64,000 nucleotides of DNA, from NCBI RefSeq assembly GCF_003284935.1, contig NZ_QMEV01000005.1, positions 103,068-167,067 on the forward strand, written 5' to 3'. This document shows positions 53,887-64,000 of the stretch, in pieces (positions within the stretch are counted from its first letter, which is position 1; each line of letters opens with the position of its first letter). The position numbers were made by a program, and so were the translations under genes. Below the pieces are notes generated by a model. The model had not been told where the DNA came from. It was given only the letters and a program-made list of their open reading frames with translations, and did not search any database. This DNA comes from Mycobacterium colombiense (GTDB taxonomy: Bacteria > Actinomycetota > Actinomycetes > Mycobacteriales > Mycobacteriaceae).

Positions 53887-56010
53887 TTGGCCGCACACAA
53901 TCGGAACGGAGTGCTGGTGCCCGGTCGTGTCGAGATCGATAACGTCCAACCGGTCGTTTCCTGTGGCGCGTACCCCGCGAAAGCCGTGGTCGGCGAGGTC
54001 GTGCCGGTCAGCGCCGCGGTGTGGCGAGAAGGCCACGAGGCCGTCGCCGCGACCTTGGTGGTGCGCTACCTCGGGCCCGGTTATCCGCAGGTAACCGAGA
54101 CCCGCCGGATCAAGGCCGTCCAGGCCCCGGCCAAGCCGGCGCCCGTGCGCGACGGCAAGGTCGACCAGCAACGGATCAAGCCGCTGCTGCTGCCGATGAC
54201 GATGGGCTTGGAGCCCTACGTGTTCCACGGTCAGTTCACCCCCGATCAGGTCGGGCTGTGGACGTTCCGGGTCGACGGGTGGGGCGACCCCATCCACTCG
54301 TGGCGCCACGGCGTGATCGCCAAGCTGGACGCCGGTCAGGGCGAGACCGAATTGTCCAACGATCTGCTCGTCGGTGCCGGTCTCTTCGAGCGCGCGGCGA
54401 CGGGCGTGCCGCGGGCACTGCGCGAGCCGCTGCTGGCCGCCGCCGCCGCGCTGCGCGAGCCCGGCGACCCGGTCACCCGCACCGCGCTGGCGCTGGGTCC
54501 CGAGATCGAGGAAATCCTGGCCGACTACCCGCTGCGCGATCTGGTCACCCGGGGCGAGCAGTACGGCGTCTGGGTGGACCGGCCGCTGGCTCGGTTCGGC
54601 GCCTGGTATGAGATGTTTCCCCGCTCGACCGGTGGGTGGGACGCCGACGGCAACCCGGTGCACGGCACCTTCGCCACGGCGGCCGCCCAGCTGCCCCGGA
54701 TCGCGGAGATGGGGTTCGACGTCGTCTACCTGCCGCCGATCCACCCGATCGGCAAGGTACATCGCAAGGGGCGCAACAACTCCCCGACCGCGGCGCCCGG
54801 AGACGTGGGGTCTCCCTGGGCGATCGGCAGCGACGAGGGCGGCCACGACGCCGTCCACCCGGACCTGGGGACCATCGAGGACTTCGACGCGTTCGTCGCC
54901 GCCACCCGCGAGTTGGGCATGGAGGTCGCGCTGGACCTGGCGCTGCAGTGCGCCCCGGATCACCCGTGGGCGCGCGAGCACCGCAACTGGTTCACCGAAT
55001 TGCCCGACGGCACCATCGCTTACGCGGAAAACCCGCCGAAGAAATACCAAGACATTTATCCGATCAACTTCGACAACGACCCGGCCGGCCTCTACGACGA
55101 GGTGCTGCGCGTGGTCCGGCACTGGATGGACCACGGGGTCAAGTTCTTTCGCGTCGACAATCCGCACACCAAGCCGCCGGACTTCTGGGCCTGGCTGATC
55201 GCCACGGTGAAAGCCATCGACCCCGATGTGCTGTTCTTGTCGGAGGCGTTCACGCCGCCGGCGCGCCAATATGGCCTCGCCAAATTGGGGTTCACGCAGT
55301 CCTACAGCTACTTCACCTGGCGCACGGCGAAGTGGGAGCTGACCGAGTTCGGCAACGACATCGCCGCCCTGGCCGACTTTCGCCGGCCCAACCTGTTCGT
55401 GAACACCCCCGACATCCTGCACGCCATCCTGCAGCACAACGGGCCCGGGATGTTCGCCATCCGCGCGGTGCTGGCGGCGACCATGGGCCCGGCGTGGGGC
55501 GTGTACTCGGGGTACGAACTGTTCGAGCACCGCGCGGTGCGCGAGGGCAGCGAGGAGTACCTGGACTCCGAGAAGTATGAGTTGCGGCCCCGCGATTTCG
55601 CTGCAGCGCTGGCCGAGGGGCGATCGCTGGAGCCATTCATCACGCAGCTCAACGCAATTCGACGCTTGCATCCCGCGCTGGAGCAGCTGCGCACGATTCA
55701 TTTCCACAGCATCGACAACGATGCGCTGCTCGCCTACTCCAAGTTCGACCCGGCGACCGGGGACTGCGTGTTGGTGGTGGTGACGCTCAACGCGTTCGGC
55801 ACCGAGGAAGCGACGCTGTTTTTGGATATGGACGCATTGGGTATGGAGCCCTACGAGCGTTTTTGGGTGCGCGACGAGATCACCGGCCAGGAATTCCAAT
55901 GGGGCCAATCCAACTACGTTCGCATCGACCCCGGGCAGGCGGTCGCGCACATCATCAACATGCCACTCATACCGTATGACTCTCGAATGACATTGCTACG
56001 CAGGCGATGA
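53887..56010 (+). CDS. glgE: Maltosyltransferase GlgE (alpha-1,4-glucan:maltose-1-phosphate)
   Basis: About 707 residues (701 in M. tuberculosis). A GH13_3 enzyme extending alpha-1,4-glucan from maltose-1-phosphate; in M. tuberculosis its loss is lethal through maltose-1-phosphate build-up. Catalytic nucleophile Asp is in [11 protein letters not shown] (~424) and acid/base Glu in [10 protein letters not shown] (~453), 29 residues apart as in characterised GlgE. The N-terminal beta domain begins [20 protein letters not shown]. The TTG at 53887 gives the longest product; a GTG at 53917 with GGAG five bases upstream is equally likely. glgB follows 23 bp later. Confidence 0.93.
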   Translation: MAAHNRNGVLVPGRVEIDNVQPVVSCGAYPAKAVVGEVVPVSAAVWREGHEAVAATLVVRYLGPGYPQVTETRRIKAVQAPAKPAPVRDGKVDQQRIKPLLLPMTMGLEPYVFHGQFTPDQVGLWTFRVDGWGDPIHSWRHGVIAKLDAGQGETELSNDLLVGAGLFERAATGVPRALREPLLAAAAALREPGDPVTRTALALGPEIEEILADYPLRDLVTRGEQYGVWVDRPLARFGAWYEMFPRSTGGWDADGNPVHGTFATAAAQLPRIAEMGFDVVYLPPIHPIGKVHRKGRNNSPTAAPGDVGSPWAIGSDEGGHDAVHPDLGTIEDFDAFVAATRELGMEVALDLALQCAPDHPWAREHRNWFTELPDGTIAYAENPPKKYQDIYPINFDNDPAGLYDEVLRVVRHWMDHGVKFFRVDNPHTKPPDFWAWLIATVKAIDPDVLFLSEAFTPPARQYGLAKLGFTQSYSYFTWRTAKWELTEFGNDIAALADFRRPNLFVNTPDILHAILQHNGPGMFAIRAVLAATMGPAWGVYSGYELFEHRAVREGSEEYLDSEKYELRPRDFAAALAEGRSLEPFITQLNAIRRLHPALEQLRTIHFHSIDNDALLAYSKFDPATGDCVLVVVTLNAFGTEEATLFLDMDALGMEPYERFWVRDEITGQEFQWGQSNYVRIDPGQAVAHIINMPLIPYDSRMTLLRRR

Positions 56011-56033
56011 AAAGGACCGGAGGTGAAAGGGAC

Positions 56034-58229
56034 ATGAGCCAAGCCGACCAACTCGCTCGGACGCACTTGGCGCCCGATCCGGCCGACCTGTCGCGCCTGG
56101 TCGAGGGCACGCACTACAACCCACACAGCATTCTGGGCGCCCACGAGTATGACGATCACACCGTCATCCGGGCGTATCGCCCGCATGCGGTCGAGGTCGT
56201 CGCGCTGGTCGGCGATGACCGATTCCCGTTGCAGCACATCGAATCCGGCCTGTTCGGTGTGGTGTTGCCGTTCGTCAACCTGATCGACTACCGGCTGGAG
56301 ATCACCTATCAGGGCGCCGAGCCCTACGTCGTCGCCGACGCCTACCGCTTCCTGCCCACCCTGGGCGAGGTCGACCTGCACCTGTTCGGGGAGGGGCGCC
56401 ACGAGCGACTCTGGGAAGTTCTCGGCGCGCATCCGCGCTCGTTCACCACGGCCGACGGCGTTGTCACCGGAGTGTCGTTCGCGGTGTGGGCGCCCAACGC
56501 CAAGGGCGTCAATCTGATCGGCGAGTTCAACGGCTGGACCGGTAGCGAAGCTCCGATGCGGGTGCTGGGCTCATCGGGGGTTTGGGAACTGTTCTGGCCC
56601 GGCTTTCCCCTCGAGGGCTTGTACAAATTCCGGGTGCACGGGGCCGACGGTGTCGTGACCGAACGCGCCGACCCCATGGCGTTCGCCACCGAGGTGCCGC
56701 CGCACACCGCATCCCGGGTGACGCGCAGCACCTACACGTGGGAAGACGCCGACTGGATGGCCGAGCGCGCGCAGCGCAACCCGGTGTTCGAACCGATGAG
56801 CACCTACGAGGTTCACCTGGGTTCCTGGCGCCCGGGCCTCAACTACCGCCAGCTGGCTCGCGAGTTGACGGATTACGTTGTGGAACACGGGTTCACACAC
56901 GTCGAGCTGCTACCGGTCGCCGAGCATCCCTTCGCCGGGTCGTGGGGCTACCAGGTGACGTCGTACTACGCGCCGACATCGCGATTCGGCACCCCCGACG
57001 AGTTCCGGGCCCTGGTCGACGCGTTACACCAGGCCGGCATCGGCGTCCTCGTCGACTGGGTTCCGGCGCACTTCCCCAAGGACGCCTGGGCGCTCGCACG
57101 CTTCGACGGCACCCCGCTTTACGAGCATTCCGACCCTCAGCGTGGTGAGCAGCTCGACTGGGGCACTTACGTATTCGACTTCGGCCGCCGGGAGGTGCGT
57201 AACTTCCTGGTTGCCAACGCACTGTTCTGGCTCGAGGAATTCCACATCGATGGCCTTCGGGTGGATGCGGTCGCCTCCATGCTCTACCTGGATTACTCCC
57301 GCCCCGAAGGTGGTTGGACCCCCAACATCTACGGCGGCCGCGAAAACCTCGAGGCCGTGCAGTTCCTGCAGGAGATGAACGCCACGGTGCACAAGACCGC
57401 CCCGGGCATCGTCACCATCGCCGAGGAGTCCACCTCATGGCCGGGCGTGACGCGACCGACAAACCTTGGCGGCCTGGGCTTTTCGATGAAGTGGAACATG
57501 GGCTGGATGCACGACACGCTCGACTACATAAGCCGCGATCCCATCTACCGCAGCTACCACCACCATGAGATGACGTTCTCGATGCTCTATGCGTTCAGCG
57601 AGAACTATGTGCTGCCGATCAGCCATGACGAGGTGGTGCACGGCAAGGGCACGTTGTGGGGCCGGATGCCGGGCAACAATCACGTCAAGGCGGCCGGGCT
57701 GCGCAGCTTGCTCGCCTACCAGTGGGCGCACCCGGGCAAGCAACTGTTGTTCATGGGACAAGAATTCGGCCAGCGCGCCGAGTGGTCCGAGGAGCGGGGC
57801 CTGGACTGGTGGCAGCTCGACGAGCAAGGGTTCTCCAACGGGGTGCTGCGCTTGGTCCGCGACCTCAACGACATCTACCGCAGCCACCCGGCGCTGTGGA
57901 GCCAGGACACCGTGCCGGACGGCTACTCCTGGATCGACGCCAACGACTCGGGCAACAACGTGCTGAGCTTCCTGCGCTACGGCAAGGACGGCTCGGTGAT
58001 GGCGTGCGTGTTCAACTTCGCGGGTGCCGAGCACGGTGGGTACCGGCTGGGCCTGCCGTCGGCCGGGCGGTGGCGCGAGGTGCTCAACACCGACGCCACG
58101 GCCTACAACGGTTCGGGGATCGGCAATATGGGTGGCGTGGACGCCACGGAAGACCCCTGGCACGGCCGGCCGGCCTCGGCGCTGCTGGTGCTGCCGCCGA
58201 CGTCGGCGCTGTGGCTGGCCCCCGAGTAA
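56034..58229 (+). CDS. glgB: 1,4-alpha-glucan branching enzyme
   Basis: A 731-residue GH13_9 branching enzyme, identical in length to M. tuberculosis GlgB (Rv1326c). An N-terminal CBM48-type module is followed by the catalytic barrel with Asp in [15 protein letters not shown] (411) and Glu in [15 protein letters not shown] (464), plus SHDEVVHGK. It introduces alpha-1,6 branches into the GlgE product. The ATG with GAAAGGGAC upstream is preferred over an earlier in-frame ATG at 56007. It ends 3 bp from the converging thioredoxin-like gene. Confidence 0.95.
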   Translation: MSQADQLARTHLAPDPADLSRLVEGTHYNPHSILGAHEYDDHTVIRAYRPHAVEVVALVGDDRFPLQHIESGLFGVVLPFVNLIDYRLEITYQGAEPYVVADAYRFLPTLGEVDLHLFGEGRHERLWEVLGAHPRSFTTADGVVTGVSFAVWAPNAKGVNLIGEFNGWTGSEAPMRVLGSSGVWELFWPGFPLEGLYKFRVHGADGVVTERADPMAFATEVPPHTASRVTRSTYTWEDADWMAERAQRNPVFEPMSTYEVHLGSWRPGLNYRQLARELTDYVVEHGFTHVELLPVAEHPFAGSWGYQVTSYYAPTSRFGTPDEFRALVDALHQAGIGVLVDWVPAHFPKDAWALARFDGTPLYEHSDPQRGEQLDWGTYVFDFGRREVRNFLVANALFWLEEFHIDGLRVDAVASMLYLDYSRPEGGWTPNIYGGRENLEAVQFLQEMNATVHKTAPGIVTIAEESTSWPGVTRPTNLGGLGFSMKWNMGWMHDTLDYISRDPIYRSYHHHEMTFSMLYAFSENYVLPISHDEVVHGKGTLWGRMPGNNHVKAAGLRSLLAYQWAHPGKQLLFMGQEFGQRAEWSEERGLDWWQLDEQGFSNGVLRLVRDLNDIYRSHPALWSQDTVPDGYSWIDANDSGNNVLSFLRYGKDGSVMACVFNFAGAEHGGYRLGLPSAGRWREVLNTDATAYNGSGIGNMGGVDATEDPWHGRPASALLVLPPTSALWLAPE

Positions 58230-58232
58230 CCC

Positions 58233-59150
58233 TCAGTACAGCGCGTTGGCGAGGTTGCGCCGCCCGGCGACAACCTCGGGATCGGCCGGGTCGAAGAGCT
58301 CGAACAGCTCGACCAGCCGGGTGCGCACCCGGGTGCGATCGTCGCCGGATGTGCTGCGCACCAAGGCGATCAGGCGATCGAAAGCCGGTCCGACGTCCTG
58401 GTTGAGGATCTGCACGTCGGCCGCCGCGAAGGCGGCGTCGATGTCGCCCGGCGCGGCGTCGGCGACGGCCACGGCGTCCGGTCGTTGCGCGGTTGCGCGC
58501 GTGAGGAAGTCGATCTGCCGGATCGCGCCCTTGGCTTCAGCGCTAGCAGGATTGGCGTCCAGGATCGACTGATACGACGCCTTGGCCGCCTCGAAGTCGC
58601 CGTCTTCGAGTTGTTGACGGGCCGCGGCCAGCTCCGGGTCAACCGCCTCCGCCTCTGCGGAACCCGTTGAACCCCTGAGCTTTCCGGCGGTCGCCGACAG
58701 AATCTGATCCAGCCAGCCGCGCAATTGCTCGGCCGGCTGCATGCCCTGGAAACTCGAAATCGGCTGACCCGCGGCCAACGCCACCACGGTCGGGACGGCG
58801 TCGACGCCGAATATCTGCGCCACCCTGGGCGCGACATCGACGTTGACCGTGGTCAACGACCACTTGCCGTTGTCCTCGGCGGCCAGCCCGGCGAACGTGT
58901 CGAGCAGCTGGACACACGCATCGCTGCGCGGCGACCACAACAGCACAACGACGGGCACTTCCTCGGACCGCAGCAGCACCTCGGCCTCGAAATTGGCCTC
59001 GGTAACCGCGATGATTCCGCGGTCACCCTCGGCGGCCGACGGCGTGGCCCCTGCGGCGGGGCTGCCCGCGGGCTGGGCCCGCTGCTTGAGACCGGAGAGA
59101 TCGACCGCACCAGCCAGGGCGGGGCCGATAGAAGGTCGCGGACGAGTCAC
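58233..59150 (-). CDS. Thioredoxin-like TPR protein (YbbN/CnoX type)
   Basis: A 305-residue homologue of Rv1324. The thioredoxin-fold domain (~45-160) carries VVVLLWSPRSDACVQL instead of WCxxC, so it cannot do normal dithiol exchange. The C-terminal ~120 residues form TPR-like helices (ARQQLEDGDFEAAKASYQSIL). This build matches YbbN/CnoX chaperone-like redox holdases, which also have a degenerate active site. Start MTRPRPSIGP. In M. tuberculosis PE_PGRS24 lies between this gene and glgB; here the two almost touch. Confidence 0.86.
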   Translation of the reverse strand: MTRPRPSIGPALAGAVDLSGLKQRAQPAGSPAAGATPSAAEGDRGIIAVTEANFEAEVLLRSEEVPVVVLLWSPRSDACVQLLDTFAGLAAEDNGKWSLTTVNVDVAPRVAQIFGVDAVPTVVALAAGQPISSFQGMQPAEQLRGWLDQILSATAGKLRGSTGSAEAEAVDPELAAARQQLEDGDFEAAKASYQSILDANPASAEAKGAIRQIDFLTRATAQRPDAVAVADAAPGDIDAAFAAADVQILNQDVGPAFDRLIALVRSTSGDDRTRVRTRLVELFELFDPADPEVVAGRRNLANALY

Positions 59151-59330
59151 GCCGTCAAGTTTGTCATGCGGGCGGGCTACCCATCCACCCGGTGGCGGAG
59201 CCGCTCAGACCGCGGCACGACGGGCCGAAAATGGGCACCGAAAAGCCCTGTGATCGGCAAATATGACGAAGATCACACCCGGCCACCGGCGTGCCGCGCC
59301 AGCAACGTCGGCAAACGTCCCGATGGGCGG
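59151..59330. other. Intergenic region upstream of the thioredoxin-like gene
   Basis: A 180-bp gap between the fadA4 stop and the thioredoxin-like start, both on the minus strand. It probably carries the promoter of the latter. No gene or clear hairpin is seen. Confidence 0.4.
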
Positions 59331-60512
59331 CTAGCCCGCGCGCAGAATCAGGGCGTCGCCCTGCCCGCCGGCCCCACACAGCGCCGCGACGGCGTATCCG
59401 GAGCCGCGCCGCGACAGTTCCAGCGCGGCGTGCAGCGTGATCCGCGCTCCCGACATCCCGATCGGATGCCCGACGGCGATCGCGCCGCCATTGACGTTGA
59501 CCAGGTCGGGATTCACGCCCAGTTCGCGGGTCGAGGCCAGCGCCACCGCGGAAAACGCCTCGTTGATCTCGATGACGTCGAGTTGGTCGACGGAGATGCC
59601 CTCACGGCCGATCGCCTTCTTGATCGCGTTGGCGGGCTGCGACTGCAGGGTGGAATCCGGTCCGGCCACCACGCCGTGCGCGCCGATCTCGGCCAGCCAG
59701 CTCAGCCCCAGCTCCTGCGCCTTGGCCTTGCTCATCACCACTACCGCGGCGGCGCCATCGGAGATCTGGGAGGCCGAGCCGGCGGTGATGGTGCCGTCAC
59801 GACGGAATGCCGGCTTGAGGCCGGCCAGCGACTCGGCGGTGGTGTTGGCGCGGATCCCCTCATCCTCGGTGAACTGCAGCGGATCACCCTTGCGCTGAGG
59901 GATGTTGACCGGCACCACTTCGTCGGCGAAGACGCCGTCCTTCCAGGCCGCGGCCGCCTTCTGATGCGACCGGGCAGCGAACTCGTCCTGCTCTTGGCGG
60001 GTGAATTGGTCGACATCGTTGCGCTGCTCGGTGAGCGCGCCCATCGGCTGGTCGGTGAACACGTCGTGCAGACCGTCGTAGGCCATGTGGTCCAGCACCG
60101 TCACGTCGCCGTACTTGTAGCCCGAGCGGCTGTCCATCAGCAGGTGCGGCGCCTTGGTCATGGACTCCTGGCCGCCGGCCACCACCACGTCGAATTCCCC
60201 GGCGCGAATGAGCTGGTCAGCCAGCGCGATGGAGTCGATGCCGGACAGGCACATCTTGTTGATCGTCAGCGCCGGAACGTCCCAGCCGATGCCGGCCGCC
60301 ACGGCCGCCTGCCGGGCCGGCATCTGGCCGGCGCCGGCGGTCAGCACCTGGCCCATGATCACGTAGTCGACCGCCGAGGCCGGCACATTGGCCTTTTCCA
60401 GCGCCCCGGCGATCGCGATCGCCCCCAGATCGCTGGCCGAAAAGTCCTTCAGCGAACCCATCAGTTTGCCGATGGGTGTCCGCGCTCCAGCAACGATCAC
60501 CGACGTCGTCAT
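59331..60512 (-). CDS. fadA4: Acetyl-CoA acetyltransferase FadA4
   Basis: A 393-residue thiolase homologous to Rv1323, reversibly condensing two acetyl-CoA or cleaving acetoacetyl-CoA. Nucleophile Cys is in [19 protein letters not shown] follows, His is in [10 protein letters not shown], and the second Cys is in [11 protein letters not shown]. Divergent from the methylmalonyl-CoA epimerase gene across 92 bp, as in other mycobacteria. Confidence 0.93.
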   Translation of the reverse strand: MTTSVIVAGARTPIGKLMGSLKDFSASDLGAIAIAGALEKANVPASAVDYVIMGQVLTAGAGQMPARQAAVAAGIGWDVPALTINKMCLSGIDSIALADQLIRAGEFDVVVAGGQESMTKAPHLLMDSRSGYKYGDVTVLDHMAYDGLHDVFTDQPMGALTEQRNDVDQFTRQEQDEFAARSHQKAAAAWKDGVFADEVVPVNIPQRKGDPLQFTEDEGIRANTTAESLAGLKPAFRRDGTITAGSASQISDGAAAVVVMSKAKAQELGLSWLAEIGAHGVVAGPDSTLQSQPANAIKKAIGREGISVDQLDVIEINEAFSAVALASTRELGVNPDLVNVNGGAIAVGHPIGMSGARITLHAALELSRRGSGYAVAALCGAGGQGDALILRAG

Positions 60513-60604
60513 GACTGTCTCCTAAGGCCTACTAGGCGCTCCCTCGAGGGCCGTTTCGGCCTCCCGGAGAAGCGCAATCTTTGCCGCCAGGTTACCGTTA
60601 TGTG

Positions 60605-61069
60605 ATGACGACCGATCAAGTTGACGCCCGTCAGATCCTGGCCACCTCACTGGTGACGGCGATCGATCACGTCGGCATCGCAGTCGCCGACCTGGACGCC
60701 GCCATCGACTGGTACCACGACACCCTCGGCATGATCCTGGTGCACGAGGAAGTCAACGAGGAGCAGGGAATCCGCGAAGCCATGCTGGCTGTGCGCGGCG
60801 CCCCGGCGGGCACCGCACAGATCCAGTTGATGGCCCCGATCGACGAGTCCTCGACGATCGCCAAGTTCCTCGACAAGCGCGGCCCGGGCATCCAGCAGAT
60901 GGCCGTTCGGGTCAGCGACCTCGACGCCTTGGTCGCCCAACTTCGCGAGCAGGGTGTGCGGCTGATCTATGACGCACCCCGTCGCGGCACGGCAAACTCC
61001 CGGATCAACTTCATCCACCCCAAAGACGGTGGCGGAGTTCTGATCGAGCTCGTCGAACCGGCCGCCTGA
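60605..61069 (+). CDS. mce: Methylmalonyl-CoA epimerase
   Basis: A 154-residue vicinal-oxygen-chelate protein (homologue of Rv1322A) that interconverts the methylmalonyl-CoA epimers on the propionyl-CoA route to succinyl-CoA. The first metal His is in AIDHVGIAVADLDAAIDWY and the Glu ligand in GGGVLIELVEP; QQMAVRVSDLDA marks the second module. ATG 60605 is taken; the open frame also allows an ATG 24 bp upstream. Propionyl-CoA from sterol or odd-chain breakdown would pass through it. Confidence 0.9.
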   Translation: MTTDQVDARQILATSLVTAIDHVGIAVADLDAAIDWYHDTLGMILVHEEVNEEQGIREAMLAVRGAPAGTAQIQLMAPIDESSTIAKFLDKRGPGIQQMAVRVSDLDALVAQLREQGVRLIYDAPRRGTANSRINFIHPKDGGGVLIELVEPAA

Positions 61070-61079
61070 GACCGGCCCT

Positions 61080-61388
61080 TCACGACCACTTCCTGGTGGG
61101 ACCGCGGGTAGCGCGGTGCGCCCAGCAGGGCGTGTGCCAATGGCGGCGGTCCTCCACTCGGCCCGGCCCTCCCGCGAGCGTCGCATCGGTGGGCCACACC
61201 ACCAGATGCGCCGAGCCCGAATGTATTTCGTGGTCACAGCCGGGGCACCGATAGGTCTTGGTCGCGCGGGCCGCCGTTACTGGCCGGACCTCGTAGTCGT
61301 GCCCGTCCGGGCCGACCTCCACCCGGTGCAGCGCCGGCGGTGGCGTGGGCGGCCGCTGCCGACGGGGCGGGGTGCGGCGCCGAGCCAT
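61080..61388 (-). CDS. Small zinc-ribbon-like conserved protein (Rv1322-like)
   Basis: A 102-residue basic protein. The Arg/Pro-rich N-terminus is followed by TYRCPGCDHEI and RHWHTPCW, an arrangement of Cys and His likely to bind one zinc. It is the homologue of Rv1322, conserved beside nucS in actinobacteria, and may act in nucleic-acid binding. The ATG at 61388 is chosen; the long open frame beyond it lies in the nucS coding region. It follows nucS by 23 bp and is probably co-transcribed. Confidence 0.8.
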   Translation of the reverse strand: MARRRTPPRRQRPPTPPPALHRVEVGPDGHDYEVRPVTAARATKTYRCPGCDHEIHSGSAHLVVWPTDATLAGGPGRVEDRRHWHTPCWAHRATRGPTRKWS

Positions 61389-61411
61389 CCGGTTAGTGTA
61401 GTGGCGAACCC

Positions 61412-62092
61412 TCAGAACAGCCGGTACTCGTCGCTGTCCATCCCCCGCATCTTGTCGTAATCCAATGTCAGACAACGGATACCACGATCGGTGGCCAGGG
61501 TGCGGGCCTGCGGTTTGATCTGTTGGGCGGCGAACACTCCGCGCACCGGCGCGAGCACGGTGTCGCGGTTGAGCAGCTCCAGGTACCGGGTGAGCTGCTC
61601 GACGCCGTCGATCTCGCCGCGGCGCTTGATCTCCACCGCCACCGAGCCACCGCGTTCGTCGCGGCAGAGCAGGTCGACGGGACCGATGGCGGTCATGTAT
61701 TCGCGACGAACCAGCGTGTATCCCTCGCCGAGCAATTGCACGTGCTCGGCGAGGAGCGCCTGCAGATGCGCTTCGACGCCGTCCTTGACCAGGCCGGGGT
61801 CGACGCCGAGTTCGTGGCTGGAGTCGTGTTCGATCTCCTCGACGGTGATGCGCAGCTGTTCGCCCGCCTTGTTCTCGACCACCCAGACCGGCGCCTGATC
61901 GCCGGCCTCCTCGGTCAGCCAGCACGGGGGGCTCATCCAGTTCAGCGGCTTGTAAGCGCGGTCGTCGGCGTGCACGCTGACCGATCCGTCGGCCTTGAAG
62001 AGCAACAACCTGCGCGCGGAGGGCAGATGCGCGGTGAGCCGGCCGACATAGTCCACGGTGCATTGAGCGATCACTAGACGCACCCGACTCAC
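61412..62092 (-). CDS. nucS: Endonuclease NucS (mismatch-specific)
   Basis: A 226-residue NucS/EndoMS. In actinobacteria lacking MutS/MutL it cleaves both strands at G-T, G-G and T-T mismatches with the beta clamp. The DNA-binding N-terminal domain begins [16 protein letters not shown]. The nuclease core [24 protein letters not shown] carries the Asp...Glu-x-Lys catalytic set. The C-terminus [10 protein letters not shown] is the likely clamp-contact end. GTG start at 62092; divergent from the cyclase gene by 36 bp. Confidence 0.94.
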   Translation of the reverse strand: MSRVRLVIAQCTVDYVGRLTAHLPSARRLLLFKADGSVSVHADDRAYKPLNWMSPPCWLTEEAGDQAPVWVVENKAGEQLRITVEEIEHDSSHELGVDPGLVKDGVEAHLQALLAEHVQLLGEGYTLVRREYMTAIGPVDLLCRDERGGSVAVEIKRRGEIDGVEQLTRYLELLNRDTVLAPVRGVFAAQQIKPQARTLATDRGIRCLTLDYDKMRGMDSDEYRLF

Positions 62093-62128
62093 CTTAGAGC
62101 GTGGCCGACAAATTAGGCTGACGCCACC

Positions 62129-63763
62129 ATGTCGGCCAACCAGTCCGTGGCGCAGCGAATAGGCCGGGTGCTCGAGCGGGTCACCCGACAGAGCGGCCGT
62201 CTGCCCACGACGCCTGCGTACGGCTCCCTGCTGCTCGGCCGGGTGTCGGAAAGCCAGGGCCGTCGCCGGGTGCGCATCCAGATCATCATGACCGTTCTGG
62301 TGCTGGGAGCGAACCTGCTCGGGATCGGCGCCGGGCTGATCCTGGTGATCGTCGCCATCCCGGCGCCGAGCATCTTCGACGACGCACCGGCGTGGCTCAC
62401 CTTCGGGGTTGCGCCGGCCTACGTCGTGCTGGCGCTGACGGTGGGCACGGTGTGGATCACCCGCAGGACGGTCCTGGCGTTGCGTTGGGCGATCGAGGAG
62501 CGCACTCCGACTCCCCAGGATGAACGCAACACGTTCATCGCCCCGTGGCGGATCGCGCTGGTCGACCTCATTCTCTGGGGAGCCGGCGCGGTGCTGTACA
62601 CGGTGCTCTACGGGATGGTCAACACGTTGTTCATCCCACGCTTCCTGGTCGGGGTGAGCTTCTGCGGCGTTCTGGTGGCGACCGGCAGTTATCTGCTCGC
62701 CGAATTCGCATTGCGTCCGGTGGCGGCTCAGGCGCTCGAGGCGGGCCCGCCGCCCCGGCGACTGGCCGCCGGCATCATGGGCCGAACCATGACGGTGTGG
62801 TTTCTCGGTTCGGGTGTTCCCGTCATCGGCATCGCGCTGCTGGCGCTATTCGAGATCTGGCTGAACAACCTCACCGAGACCCAGTTCGCGGTCGGCGTGC
62901 TGATCGTGTCGGCGGCCGCGCTCATCTTCGGCTGCATCCTGATGTGGATCCTGGCGTGGTTGACGGCCACACCGGTGCGCGTGGTGCGGGCGGCGCTGCA
63001 GCGCGTCGAAAAGGGTGACCTGCGCGGCGAATTGGTGGTATTCGACGGCACCGAACTCGGCGAGCTGCAACGCGGCTTCAACGCGATGGTCGACGGACTG
63101 CGCGAGCGCGAACGAGTTCGCGATCTGTTCGGACGCCACGTGGGGCGCGAAGTGGCCCTCGCCGCCGAACGCGAGAAGCCGAAGCTGGGCGGCGAAGAAC
63201 GCCATGTGGCCGTCGTATTCATCGATATCCTCGGGTCGACGCAACTGGTGACGAGCCAACCTCCGGCCGAAGTCGTTGCGGTGCTGAACCGTTTCTTCGC
63301 GATCGTGGTCGAAGAGGTGGACCGTAATTGCGGGCTGGTCAACAAGTTCGAAGGCGATGCGTCACTGGCCATCTTCGGAGCGCCGAACCGCCTGGAGAAT
63401 CCCGAAGACTCGGCCCTGGCCGCCGCGCGGTGCATCGCCGAGCGGCTGGCCGGCGAAATGACCGAACTGGAGGCGGGCATCGGCGTGGCCGCGGGGCAGG
63501 TCGTCGCCGGAAACGTCGGCGCCAAGGAACGCTTCGAATACACCGTGATCGGTGAGCCGGTCAACGAGGCGGCCCGGTTGTGCGAGCTGGCCAAGTCGCA
63601 CTCGAGCCGGTTGCTCGCGACGGCCGACGCCATCGAGCGTGCCAGCGAAACCGAGCGGGCGCGTTGGTCTCTGGGCGACAGCGTGACCCTTCGCGGCCAC
63701 GAACGTCCCACCCGACTGGCGCTGCCCGCAACGGCTGATGACGCGTCGGCCGGACGCGGTTGA
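62129..63763 (+). CDS. Membrane adenylate cyclase with HAMP domain (Rv1320c-like)
   Basis: A 544-residue class III cyclase of the Rv1318c-Rv1320c type. About six membrane helices span residues ~50-275, then a HAMP linker ([20 protein letters not shown]) and a cyclase domain (~355-510). The metal Asp is in [10 protein letters not shown] and the ATP-selecting Lys in [13 protein letters not shown]; transition-state Asn/Arg are in [10 protein letters not shown]. It should make cAMP at the membrane with HAMP-mediated control. M. tuberculosis has three paralogues in a row; only one is seen before the window ends. Confidence 0.91.
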   Translation: MSANQSVAQRIGRVLERVTRQSGRLPTTPAYGSLLLGRVSESQGRRRVRIQIIMTVLVLGANLLGIGAGLILVIVAIPAPSIFDDAPAWLTFGVAPAYVVLALTVGTVWITRRTVLALRWAIEERTPTPQDERNTFIAPWRIALVDLILWGAGAVLYTVLYGMVNTLFIPRFLVGVSFCGVLVATGSYLLAEFALRPVAAQALEAGPPPRRLAAGIMGRTMTVWFLGSGVPVIGIALLALFEIWLNNLTETQFAVGVLIVSAAALIFGCILMWILAWLTATPVRVVRAALQRVEKGDLRGELVVFDGTELGELQRGFNAMVDGLRERERVRDLFGRHVGREVALAAEREKPKLGGEERHVAVVFIDILGSTQLVTSQPPAEVVAVLNRFFAIVVEEVDRNCGLVNKFEGDASLAIFGAPNRLENPEDSALAAARCIAERLAGEMTELEAGIGVAAGQVVAGNVGAKERFEYTVIGEPVNEAARLCELAKSHSSRLLATADAIERASETERARWSLGDSVTLRGHERPTRLALPATADDASAGRG

Positions 63764-63823
63764 TATCGGGCCGGAATGGGTAGAGAGACACCAGAACTGA
63801 CCCCTCTAGAGATTGGTTGGCAC

Positions 63824-64000
63824 ATGACCGGTAGTGGAGTCACCCGTGCTTCGCTCGCCGCGGGAATCGCCGCGGCGATCGCCCTGAGTTCATTGACCGC
63901 GGGTTGCAGCTCGGGCAACAACAACAAGAACCCCAGCACATCAACCGTCACCACCACCGTCACCACACCGGCCAGCGTCACCACGACGGCGCCGTCGGCG
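63824..64000 (+). CDS. Lipoprotein, N-terminal part (runs off window)
   Basis: The first 59 codons of a protein with a signal peptide and lipobox LTAGC (Cys ~28), followed by SSGNNNKN and a Thr/Val/Ser-rich linker (TVTTTVTTPASVTTTAPSA). This layout is common for mycobacterial surface lipoproteins anchored outside the membrane. The functional domain lies beyond the right edge, so the family cannot be named; an LpqH-like or other low-complexity-linked lipoprotein is possible. Confidence 0.75.
   Translation, partial: MTGSGVTRASLAAGIAAAIALSSLTAGCSSGNNNKNPSTSTVTTTVTTPASVTTTAPSA

Overview
The window is high-GC actinobacterial DNA and almost certainly comes from a Mycobacterium. It encodes the mycobacterial siderophore transporter IrtA/IrtB, a UsfY-like protein, GlgE, NucS and a mycofactocin-type dehydrogenase. 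From about 40.3 kb to 63.8 kb the gene order is a reversed copy of the Mycobacterium tuberculosis Rv1343c-Rv1320c block. No phage, insertion sequence, CRISPR array or rRNA is visible. There is one tRNA, tRNA-Leu(UAG).

Region 1 (1-19.9 kb) is a CoA-ester catabolic cluster. It holds the end of an Ltp-type thiolase/aldolase, two abutting acyl-CoA dehydrogenases, two TIM-barrel amidohydrolases, a FadD19-like ligase, five crotonases, a hotdog thioesterase, a DHDPS-family aldolase, an SDR, a TetR regulator and three tandem acyl-CoA ligases. ATGA overlaps and short gaps indicate a few long operons. Three of its promoters share a motif close to TACTGTATnnnTATCGGTA, which I propose as the TetR operator. 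The gene types resemble those that remove steroid or isoprenoid side chains, but the substrate cannot be read from the sequence. A CsbD-like stress protein with a strong terminator hairpin sits inside this region.

Region 2 (19.9-34.5 kb) holds a small secreted protein and a DJ-1/PfpI protein facing a GlxA-type AraC regulator. A second beta-oxidation operon follows (GntR regulator, acyl-CoA dehydrogenase, CaiB-type CoA transferase, thiolase, FabG-like SDR). It is divergent from another acyl-CoA dehydrogenase, a mycofactocin-coupled SDR and a PPOX-fold protein. A perfect ATATCA-N4-TGATAT palindrome lies in the divergent promoter. Next come a 1109-residue cyclase/NB-ARC/LuxR regulator and a phosphotransferase.

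Region 3 (34.6-40.2 kb) carries irtA-irtB with an IdeR-box-like site upstream, a DCC-family thiol protein, a UsfY-like membrane protein and tRNA-Leu. The mbtK-mbtN genes found next to irtAB in M. tuberculosis are not present here.

Region 4 (40.3-64 kb) is conserved backbone: lprD, a DUF3817 protein, rdgB, a deazaflavin-dependent reductase, rph, a metallo-beta-lactamase-fold cAMP phosphodiesterase homologue, murI, a rhomboid protease, a P1-family peptidase, a DUF2017 protein, clpS, pncB, dinG, glgP, glgE, glgB, a thioredoxin-like TPR protein, fadA4, methylmalonyl-CoA epimerase, a small zinc-ribbon protein, nucS, a membrane adenylate cyclase and the start of a lipoprotein. Compared with M. tuberculosis, the cysM-cysO-mec cassette is missing between the rhomboid and peptidase genes, and PE_PGRS24 is missing between glgB and the thioredoxin-like gene. 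GlgP, GlgE and GlgB form the alpha-glucan module. FadA4 and the epimerase serve acyl-CoA and propionyl-CoA metabolism.
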